64,000 bases of DNA from Lentisphaerae bacterium WC36 (GTDB lineage: Bacteria > Verrucomicrobiota > Lentisphaeria > Victivallales > SZUA-371): NCBI GenBank assembly GCA_020683205.1, contig CP085689.1, positions 1,426,001 to 1,490,000 on the forward strand. The letters run 5' to 3'. A program made the position numbers and the translations under genes. How positions within the stretch are numbered: the stretch's first letter is position 1; every line of letters starts with the position of its first letter. The notes beneath the pieces are model-generated. The model saw only the letters and a program-made list of their open reading frames with translations. It had not been told where the DNA came from and ran no database searches. Positions 53,309 to 60,518 of the stretch are shown piece after piece.

Positions 53309-53641
53309 TTAATTTTTGCTAATGAATAGTAATAAAACTCTATTGTATACTTCTTTTCTTCTAACTCCAAACAAATAACCAACATAAGGAATATCACATA
53401 AATAAGGAATACCTTTCACAATATCTTTTGAATCACTGGAAATGTTAATCCGAGAAATCAAAGCATTATTAAATGTCTTTGAACCATCAAAAAGCAACTT
53501 ATTAGTAACATTAAAAAAATTAGTGCTATTATCCTCACCGTTGGTAACTTTTGAATTCTTAAACTCAAGATTCACTAACCATTGATTATTTTCAGAACTA
53601 TAAACTGGTTGAACATTCAACGAGATGCCTCTAAAACTCAT
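53309..53641 (-). pseudogene. Truncated secretin: C-terminal part of a type II/IV pilus GspD/PilQ-like protein
   Basis: 110 codons. The start RGISLNVQPV and the end GIPYLCDIPYVGYLFGVRRKEVYNRVLLLFISKN copy the end of the secretin domain (normally G-I-P-x-L-x-D-I-P-x-L-G-x-L-F ... L-L-x-x-I-x-P). A working secretin has several hundred more N-terminal residues and a signal peptide; neither is present. The ATG at 53641 lies against the dnaJ terminator, so no promoter or ribosome site is visible. This is a gene remnant, possibly from a lost secretion or pilus locus. Confidence 0.72.
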
Positions 53642-53644
53642 AAC

Positions 53645-53683
53645 ATCAACAAAAAAGCCAGCAATTCATTTTTACTGGCTTTT
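53645..53683 (-). terminator. Terminator of grpE-dnaJ
   Basis: A 9-bp stem (53653-53661 AAAAGCCAG with 53675-53683 CTGGCTTTT), then T6 on the minus strand. It lies 23 bases past the dnaJ stop. Confidence 0.85.
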
Positions 53684-53705
53684 GGAAAATAAGTAAATTA
53701 TTATA

Positions 53706-54875
53706 TTATTTTTTAAAGAATTTCTTAGCTTTTTTCAAGAATGCTTCAATCTTTGGATTAATAATTCCTGTGCTGTTTTTACTTTCTTCAGCAAATTGCT
53801 CCATTAATTCTTTCTGTTTTTTATTTAAATTCTGAGGAACTTCAACAATAATCCTTACGTGCTGATCTCCACGGTGTCCTCCTCGAAGAGCAGGAATTCC
53901 TTTGCCTCTTAAGCGTAGAATTGTACCATTTTGAGTTCCTTCCTTAATTTTTAGTTTAGCAGCACCTGAAACTGTTGGAACTTCAACAATTCCACCTAGA
54001 ATGGCTGTTGCTATATCAATAGGCACTTCACATACAACATCATTTCCGTCTCGCATAAAAACATCATGAGGCTTTACATGTAAGAATACATACAAGTCCC
54101 CTGCTCTACCGCCACGCAACCCACCACTACCTTCGTTTGCTACTCTTAATCGAGAACCATTATCAACACCTGGTGGTATATGTATTTGTAGATTTTTTTC
54201 AGTACGCTTTAACCCTTCACCGTGACAAGACCTGCAAGGTTTTTCAATAATTTCTCCCGCTCCATGACAGCTTGGGCATGCTTGACGTACTTGGAAAAAT
54301 CCTTGTTGCATAACAATTGAACCAGATCCAGCACAACGACTACATTTAACTTTTTTTGAGCCAGGTTCTGCTCCGCTACCAGAGCAAGTTTTGCATGAAT
54401 CCATGCGGTTAATTTTAATCTTTTTATCAGCTCCAAAAACAGCATCTTCAAAATCAACTTCAAGATCGTAACGTAAATCATCACCGTCAACAGCACCATT
54501 ACTACTTGTTGATTGTCGGCTTCCTCCGCCACCAAAAAGATCTTCAAAAATACTGCCGCCACCACCGCCACCAAATACTTGACTAAAAATATCAAATGGA
54601 TCATGAAAACCTCCACTGCCACCAAAACCTCCAGCGCCAGCGCCACCAGCACGTTTAAATGCATCATGGCCATATTGGTCATATTGAGAACGTTTTTGTT
54701 TATCACTTAAAACTTCATATGCTTCAGATAATTCTTTAAATTTATCTTCAGCCTCTTTATCTCCAGGATTTTTATCTGGGTGATATTTAACTGCTAACTT
54801 GCGATAGGCCTTTTTCAATTCAGCATCAGTAGCATTTTTTGAAACACCGAGAATATCGTAATAGTCTTCTGACAT
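53706..54875 (-). CDS. dnaJ: Chaperone protein DnaJ
   Basis: 389 residues. J domain 1-70 with HPD (YHPDKNPG). The Gly/Phe-rich linker is long (about 75-130). Four CxxCxGxG zinc motifs follow: [24 protein letters not shown] and CRSCHGEG. Then the two client-binding beta domains. It delivers unfolded proteins to DnaK and stimulates its ATPase. It follows grpE by 24 bases; dnaK itself is not in this window. Confidence 0.97.
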   Translation of the reverse strand: MSEDYYDILGVSKNATDAELKKAYRKLAVKYHPDKNPGDKEAEDKFKELSEAYEVLSDKQKRSQYDQYGHDAFKRAGGAGAGGFGGSGGFHDPFDIFSQVFGGGGGGSIFEDLFGGGGSRQSTSSNGAVDGDDLRYDLEVDFEDAVFGADKKIKINRMDSCKTCSGSGAEPGSKKVKCSRCAGSGSIVMQQGFFQVRQACPSCHGAGEIIEKPCRSCHGEGLKRTEKNLQIHIPPGVDNGSRLRVANEGSGGLRGGRAGDLYVFLHVKPHDVFMRDGNDVVCEVPIDIATAILGGIVEVPTVSGAAKLKIKEGTQNGTILRLRGKGIPALRGGHRGDQHVRIIVEVPQNLNKKQKELMEQFAEESKNSTGIINPKIEAFLKKAKKFFKK

Positions 54876-54899
54876 TATTTATACCATTAAATTTTATAT

Positions 54900-55520
54900 T
54901 TATTTATTTTCTTCTTCGATTACTTTACCGCTACTAACAATAACCATAGCCGGGCGTAATAATTTTTCACCTAATGTGTAACCAGCACTCCACTGCTTTA
55001 CAACAATTCCTTCCTCTATGTCATCAGAATTTTCATGACCAACAGCCTCATGCTTCATCGGGTCAAACTTTTGACCAACAGCGTCAAAACATTTTACATC
55101 TAAATCATCCAGAGCTTTTGAGAATTCACTTGAAATCATTTTCATCCCCTGGACTAAAGAATCAAAATTTTCTGCTGAATCAGCAACTTTCATTGCCATT
55201 TTAAAATGTTCAAAAACGGATAAAAAAGGTGTTACAACGCTTAGTTGAGAATTAAATCTTGCGGCAGCTATATCTTTAACTGTACGTTTTCTGTAATTAT
55301 CAAACTCTGCACGCATTCTTAGATTATTATCATTTAATTCACTAATCTTTGCTTCTAATTCTACAATTTTCTCATCGGCTGTTAATTCTATTTCTACTTT
55401 TTCATTATTAACAGCTTTCTTACTACCTTCTTCAGCAACAAGGTGCTCTGCCATCTCAGCAGCTGCAGCTGCTTTATCAAACTCAATATCTTCTGTATTA
55501 TCGTGTTGTTTCTTTGTCAT
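54900..55520 (-). CDS. grpE: Nucleotide exchange factor GrpE
   Basis: 206 residues. The long N-terminal coiled-coil helix is followed by the conserved ELNDNNLRMRAEFDNYRKRT. The beta-rich head holds FDPMKHEAVGHE, EGIVVKQWSAGYTLGEKLLRPAMVIVS. It releases ADP from DnaK. It is first gene of the grpE-dnaJ unit. I find no CIRCE element upstream. Confidence 0.96.
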   Translation of the reverse strand: MTKKQHDNTEDIEFDKAAAAAEMAEHLVAEEGSKKAVNNEKVEIELTADEKIVELEAKISELNDNNLRMRAEFDNYRKRTVKDIAAARFNSQLSVVTPFLSVFEHFKMAMKVADSAENFDSLVQGMKMISSEFSKALDDLDVKCFDAVGQKFDPMKHEAVGHENSDDIEEGIVVKQWSAGYTLGEKLLRPAMVIVSSGKVIEEENK

Positions 55521-55570
55521 TTTATCTACACTAAACCTATAATAATTAAAATTTTTACTAATTCATAATA

Positions 55571-55592
55571 ACACTATACATAAAAATAGTGT
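55571..55592. promoter_or_regulatory. Inverted repeat in the grpE leader
   Basis: ACACTAT (55571-55577) and ATAGTGT (55586-55592), about 50-70 bases upstream of grpE. A further ACACTAT is at 55694-55700. It may be an operator for heat-shock control, but it does not match CIRCE. Confidence 0.3.
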
Positions 55593-55730
55593 AATTGTCA
55601 TTACTTGCTGTTTAATTTTTAGTTCCTAATTAATGATTAAACTCATTGTTTAGGTTTTTATTTAACTAAAAAATAAAAGCTATTTGCTAAATTACACTAT
55701 TTTTTTTGAAATTCAATTATAAAAATTAAA

Positions 55731-56123
55731 TTATTTTATTGCAGTCCCAGATACTTGAATCTCTTTTTTCCAAAAGATTAATGAATACCACATCCACTCA
55801 GTGGTATAATTTGTTTGGATATCAATAACCTTTGTAGCATCTAAACCACGAGCAGCCCTTGTGACCATTGATACAGAATCGCTAATGTTAATAGTGTCTT
55901 TGAAGTATGCACTTTTACCAACGTTAAATGTGTTACCAGCTAAAAATGGTACTGCGCCAAACATGTAAACTCCCCACACATTACCATTAATATGTGCTAC
56001 AGGTACAGCTTTGTTTTCTGTTACATACATTCCGCTAAATTTTGTTCCAGATTCAACACTTGAACAACCAGTTAAAATTGTTGCAGCTAATGATGCCGCA
56101 CTTAATAAAAATAGTTTTTTCAT
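55731..56123 (-). CDS. Small lipoprotein of unknown function
   Basis: 130 residues. The signal peptide ends in LTGC (lipobox; Cys about 20). The mature part has HINGNVWGVYMFGAVPFLAGN, SVSMVTRAARGLDATKVIDIQTN and WYSLIFWKKEIQVSGTAIK. That order (GxYxFGxxPxxxGN, then a helix with AxxxGAxxVxDxxs, then WxxVxxSGxAI) recurs in small lipoproteins of other Gram-negatives, without known function. It lies 34 bases after purD, probably in one transcript. Confidence 0.7.
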   Translation of the reverse strand: MKKLFLLSAASLAATILTGCSSVESGTKFSGMYVTENKAVPVAHINGNVWGVYMFGAVPFLAGNTFNVGKSAYFKDTINISDSVSMVTRAARGLDATKVIDIQTNYTTEWMWYSLIFWKKEIQVSGTAIK

Positions 56124-56157
56124 GATAAATAATACTCCTCTTCTTATATAATTAATA

Positions 56158-57444
56158 TTATTTTAATCTATCTAACGCTCTATATGCAATATCTTTACGA
56201 TAAAACGAGCCATCCCAGTTAATTTTTTCAACAGCTTTATAAGCTTTGTTAATTGCTGTTTTAATATCATTACCGGTAGCAGTTACACCTAATACACGTC
56301 CTCCAGTATTAATAATACTGCCATCTTCAGCAAAAGCTGTTCCTGCATGGAAAACTTTTGCACCATCCGCTTCAGCTTCTTTTAATCCACTAATAGTAAA
56401 ACCTTTTTGATAACTCCCAGGGTAACCACCTGAAGCCATTACTACGCAAACCGCTGAACCATCAATATATTGTAACTTGATCTCATCTAAACGTTCATCA
56501 ACAACTGCATTAGCTACTTCAAAAAGATCACTTTCTAAACGACTCATTACTGCTTGAACTTCTGGATCTCCAAAACGAACATTAAATTCTAAGACTTTAG
56601 GTCCTTTGTCTGTAATCATTACGCCAACGAATAATACACCATGAAAATTAAGCTTTTCTTCTTTAACTCCACGTAAAAAATTATCTAAAACATTAGTACG
56701 TATAAACTCATTAATCTCTTCTGTTACAACTGGAGCAGGAGAATATGCCCCCATTCCACCTGTATTTAATCCCGTATCTCCATCGCCAACACGTTTGTGG
56801 TCTTGGCTTGAAGCTAAAGAAATAATTGTTTTACCATCACAAAGAGCCAATATAGAAGCTTCTTCTCCAATTAAACATTCCTCAATAACAACCTTGTATC
56901 CAGCATCTCCGAATGCTCCATCAAAACATTCATCAATGGCATCTAAAGCTGTTTGCTTATCCATTGCAACAATAACACCTTTTCCCGCTGCTAAACCATC
57001 AGCCTTAACAACGATAGCAGTTTCGCCATTAGCAAATTCATTTTCGATATACTCTTTAGCTTTTTTAGGATCAGTGAAAGTTCCACTTTTTGCTGTTGGT
57101 ATATTATATTTTAACATAAAATTTTTTGCAAATGATTTACTACCTTCTAGCTGAGCAGCATATTTGTCAGGTCCAAATACTTTTAAACCTTTTTCATTAA
57201 AAACATCTACAATACCGTCACATAATGGCGCCTCAGGTCCAACCATGGTTAAAGCAATATTATTGCTTTCAGCAAAAGAAGCCAGAGCTTCATAATTATC
57301 AGCTGCAATATCAATACACTCTGCATCGTTAGCAATTCCAGCGTTTCCAGGTGCACAAAATACTTTACTCACCTTAGAGCTTTTACTTAATTTCCATGCT
57401 AAAACATGCTCACGACCACCGCTTCCAACAACTAAAACTTTCAT
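56158..57444 (-). CDS. purD: Phosphoribosylamine-glycine ligase
   Basis: 428 residues. N-terminal VVGSGGREHVLAWKL; ATP-grasp part with VVKADGLAAGKGVIVA, DGDTGLNTGGMGAYSPAP, HGVLFVGVMIT and LEFNVRFGDPEVQAVM. It makes GAR from phosphoribosylamine, glycine and ATP, step two of purine synthesis. With purO at 7 kb it shows a de novo purine pathway in this organism, though the genes are scattered. Confidence 0.97.
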   Translation of the reverse strand: MKVLVVGSGGREHVLAWKLSKSSKVSKVFCAPGNAGIANDAECIDIAADNYEALASFAESNNIALTMVGPEAPLCDGIVDVFNEKGLKVFGPDKYAAQLEGSKSFAKNFMLKYNIPTAKSGTFTDPKKAKEYIENEFANGETAIVVKADGLAAGKGVIVAMDKQTALDAIDECFDGAFGDAGYKVVIEECLIGEEASILALCDGKTIISLASSQDHKRVGDGDTGLNTGGMGAYSPAPVVTEEINEFIRTNVLDNFLRGVKEEKLNFHGVLFVGVMITDKGPKVLEFNVRFGDPEVQAVMSRLESDLFEVANAVVDERLDEIKLQYIDGSAVCVVMASGGYPGSYQKGFTISGLKEAEADGAKVFHAGTAFAEDGSIINTGGRVLGVTATGNDIKTAINKAYKAVEKINWDGSFYRKDIAYRALDRLK

Positions 57445-57747
57445 TATCTAAAAAAAATCTCCATTATTTTTTAATATTATTAATCTATTTAAATTAATAT
57501 ACTCTCGTTTTTTCAAAGAACAAAATTAAAAGTAAAAAAAGTTTTATTAAATTTTAGCCTAAATAGTCATCACTATATTTTTGTCGATAGCAATATTTAT
57601 CATTTTTTTACAAAAAACTATTGAGATTTAAATTAAATCTGCTATATTGTAAACTCTTTTATAAAAGTATTTTTTGTAATAATATAAATAAAAAAGGTAT
57701 TAATTATAGCAAATAAAAGTTTGTTATATTTTATGAAAATTTAATTT
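57445..57747. other. Divergent intergenic region between purD and plsC
   Basis: About 300 bases, very AT-rich. It should hold promoters for both genes. I see no purine riboswitch fold, no small ORF and no terminator. Confidence 0.4.
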
Positions 57748-58557
57748 ATGAATATTTTAGATGGAAAGGATTGCTACAAAACAGAACAACCACGCAGAGG
57801 TTTGATTATTGACTCGTTGCTATTAAAGAGCCGTTGGAGTTTTTATTTACTTTGCTATCTATCAATCGCTCGCTCTGGATTTTGGGGTTTGTGGGGTAAA
57901 CTGACTGTAAAGAAGCAGGTACAATGTTCTTCTCGCAACTTAGATTTAATTGAACAGTTAGGCGGAAAATGGAATATTAGTGGTCTTAAAAACCTTGATA
58001 AAGCTGATGGAGCAGTGATGTTAATAGGCAATCATATGAGTATGCTCGAAACCGCAGCAATGCCAGCAATTATAGCTCCTCATCTAAAATTTACTTTCGT
58101 AATAAAAAAGACTTTAATGCTGGTTCCTTTTATGAGCTCAACTATGCGAGCAATGCAGGCTATACCTATTACTAGAACAAATCCTCGTGAAGATTTTAAA
58201 ACTGTCCTTAAAGAAGGTAAAAAGTTATTAAATGAAGGAGTTTCGATTGCAATTTTTCCTCAAGGAACACGTACTGTAGATTTTAATCCCGATACTTTTA
58301 GCACAATTGGAGTTAAGCTAGCAAAGGCAGCAAATGCTCAAGTTATTCCCTTTGCATTAAAAACAGATTTTGCTGCAATTAAAGGCTTGGGTAAAATAAA
58401 ACGTAACAACACTGTATGCTTTGCATTTGGTGAACCAATTAATGTTACAGGTAATGGTAAAGAAGCACATATGAAAATTATTCAATTCATTGAAAATAAT
58501 TTGAATCAATGGAAAGAAGAGCAAAAAGTTATTGACGAAGCTGCTGCAAAAAAATAA
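57748..58557 (+). CDS. plsC: 1-acylglycerol-3-phosphate acyltransferase family protein
   Basis: 269 residues. Motif I is NHMSMLE (H96-x4-E101) where most family members have H-x4-D. Motif III is FPQGTRT (FPEGTRS in most) and a later PFALKTDF covers motif IV. There is one hydrophobic segment near the N-terminus. The family acylates lysophosphatidic acid to phosphatidic acid at the inner membrane. Glu in place of Asp can act as the same base, but it is unusual. It is a single gene transcribed divergently from purD. Confidence 0.83.
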   Translation: MNILDGKDCYKTEQPRRGLIIDSLLLKSRWSFYLLCYLSIARSGFWGLWGKLTVKKQVQCSSRNLDLIEQLGGKWNISGLKNLDKADGAVMLIGNHMSMLETAAMPAIIAPHLKFTFVIKKTLMLVPFMSSTMRAMQAIPITRTNPREDFKTVLKEGKKLLNEGVSIAIFPQGTRTVDFNPDTFSTIGVKLAKAANAQVIPFALKTDFAAIKGLGKIKRNNTVCFAFGEPINVTGNGKEAHMKIIQFIENNLNQWKEEQKVIDEAAAKK

Positions 58558-58587
58558 AAACTATTTATTATAATATTTAAATATCAA

Positions 58588-58617
58588 AAAATTGACCAAA
58601 TTAATGGTTAGTTTTTT
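58588..58617. terminator. Bidirectional terminator between plsC and the sugar importer
   Basis: An 11-bp stem with two G-U pairs (58588-58598 with 58605-58615), followed by T6 on the plus strand and T6 on the minus strand. It separates convergent genes. Confidence 0.75.
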
Positions 58618-58632
58618 GTTTAAATGACATTC

Positions 58633-60510
58633 TTACTTCTCTACTGGAACAATGATTCCTTTTATGATAACATTTTGGCAGAATGTAAATACCAATAATG
58701 TTGGAATTGCCGCAATAACTAATGATGCAAAAATAATTCCCTCCCCACTGTTGCTATGTAATGTATAAAGCCATGGCATAATTGTCCACATTTTTTGATC
58801 TTGGCAAATTAATAATGCCATCATAAAATTTGAATATGCTACAGTGAAAGTCTGTAATGCAATCACCGCTAAAATTGGCTTGGATAAACTTAGCGTAATT
58901 TGATAAAAAATTCTTAATTCATTAGCGCCGTCAATTTGAGCACTTTCATATAATTCTTGTGGAATTGAATCAAAAAAACCTTTTAGTAGAAAAATTGCAT
59001 AACCGTTTGCCATTGTCGGTAACACCAATGCCCAAAATGTATTCAATAAGTTAAATTCACGTAACATGATGAAGACTGGAATTTGTGTAACCATTGGCGG
59101 AAAAGCCATGGTTAACATAAAAAAAAGCAAAATTTTATAGCTTGATTTTGGCTTAAATCGGCTTAAGCAATACGCTGCCAAAGGGTTAATTAATAACGCA
59201 AAGATGATCGCCATAGCGCAATAGATAACTGTGTTTAATAGCGCCCTACCCTTAAGAAAAATATAAGAAAAAACTGCAATAAAATTTCGTTTAACAAATT
59301 CATAAGCAATAGCTCCTTGATTTTTTGTAAAATAATAATAATGAGCAGTTTTCTGAGGTGGTAATATTTCATTTATTGAGTTAAATTTTGCCTTTAATTG
59401 AGCATTAATTGTACCAATATTACTATATTTATTTAACAAAAAATTTCTAAATTCAAACTCAACTCCAGCAATTTTTAACATTTCCGCATCAGCAATAAAG
59501 AATTGATTATCCTCAGAGTGCCACCCATGAATGAATAGCGACCAATCAGTAAAAAATTCTTGACTCATTTTAACTGTGGTTGCTGAAATTTTAACATCAG
59601 AAAAATGATTTAATTTTAATCCATAATTTTGATTAAGTAAGTTAATATTTTTATTATATTTTTTCTGCAAAAAAGTAGAAAAATATTTCTTTAATTGTTT
59701 ATTTTTTAAATTAGGATAGATCCATAATGGGTTCAATGAATAACGTACGAAATCTAACCATTTTTTACGAATTTTATCACTTTCTGGCAACTGATTGAAC
59801 AACGATGTTAATTTAACGGGACAATTTGGATACCTTTTTATGAAAAAATTACTAGGACTTAAAAATAGTTTAAAATCATTTTTATTTTCAGCTTTTTTAT
59901 AATTACGGAACTCTTTTACTAATTTTGAAGGTATTTTTTGATAGGTTCGTTCACGTTCCAAAAATGTTTCTTCAGCTAAACTAAATGCACTCCAACTAGT
60001 AAATTCAGACTCTAAAAGTTTATTAAAATCATTCAAGTTGTGCGTATATTTTCCAGTCAATTTTGTTTGAAATTCTCGCAAAAACAATGGTTGAGTTTTT
60101 TTTGATTGCGAAACTCTCATATAAGCTAAGTCATATTGATAATTTTCAATTTTATTCTCACGTAAAAATTGTTGCCATTCCTTTAAAAGTAATTTTTGAG
60201 TTTGAGAAATTTTTGGCAATTCAACACTTTTAAAAGATAAATAATCATGTCCGAAAATTAGCTTCAAATTTATCTCTTTTTCATTTAAAAAGGCTTCAAC
60301 CTCTTTTTTATATAAATTTTCAGAGCTATATAAAAAACTTGGAATCGATTCAAAATTGTCACTATCAACACCACTTTTAGTGCTTCCACTAAGCAGTAAT
60401 AAAAATGGGTAGACCATGCTAATTGCGCCAATTACTAATAACATATACATCGTATATATTAATAAACGATTTTTAAGTGATTTTCGGGTTGATGATATTA
60501 AAATAGTCAT
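58633..60510 (-). CDS. Sugar ABC transporter permease (MalG/UgpE type) with a large repeat-bearing periplasmic insert
   Basis: 625 residues against about 280 for ordinary members. Helix 1 is at about 18-42. Then come about 370 soluble residues (45-412), then five helices with SFxLxxF-type permease features, and the EAA loop ESAQIDGANELRIFYQITL at about 522-540. The insert holds up to four copies of a pattern FLxxKYxxNxxxLNxxxxxxxxSFxxVxLP (near 73-99, 143-180, 279-308, 354-384). The pattern resembles segments of GH42-type beta-galactosidases. The gene lies nine bases after the SBP-permease fusion. No ATPase is nearby, so a shared MsmX/MalK-like one is presumed. Confidence 0.85.
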   Translation of the reverse strand: MTILISSTRKSLKNRLLIYTMYMLLVIGAISMVYPFLLLLSGSTKSGVDSDNFESIPSFLYSSENLYKKEVEAFLNEKEINLKLIFGHDYLSFKSVELPKISQTQKLLLKEWQQFLRENKIENYQYDLAYMRVSQSKKTQPLFLREFQTKLTGKYTHNLNDFNKLLESEFTSWSAFSLAEETFLERERTYQKIPSKLVKEFRNYKKAENKNDFKLFLSPSNFFIKRYPNCPVKLTSLFNQLPESDKIRKKWLDFVRYSLNPLWIYPNLKNKQLKKYFSTFLQKKYNKNINLLNQNYGLKLNHFSDVKISATTVKMSQEFFTDWSLFIHGWHSEDNQFFIADAEMLKIAGVEFEFRNFLLNKYSNIGTINAQLKAKFNSINEILPPQKTAHYYYFTKNQGAIAYEFVKRNFIAVFSYIFLKGRALLNTVIYCAMAIIFALLINPLAAYCLSRFKPKSSYKILLFFMLTMAFPPMVTQIPVFIMLREFNLLNTFWALVLPTMANGYAIFLLKGFFDSIPQELYESAQIDGANELRIFYQITLSLSKPILAVIALQTFTVAYSNFMMALLICQDQKMWTIMPWLYTLHSNSGEGIIFASLVIAAIPTLLVFTFCQNVIIKGIIVPVEK

Positions 60511-60518
60511 AGTTGAAA

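Noticed and set aside
54209-54706. 165-codon frame on the same strand inside dnaJ
   Set aside because: It is a shifted frame within the Gly- and Cys-rich part of dnaJ; dnaJ itself is complete and intact.
55521-55730. CIRCE heat-shock operator before grpE
   Set aside because: No TTAGCACTC-N9-GAGTGCTAA-like sequence is present.
57445-57747. Purine riboswitch upstream of purD
   Set aside because: No three-way-junction pattern or conserved loop sequence is visible on the minus strand.
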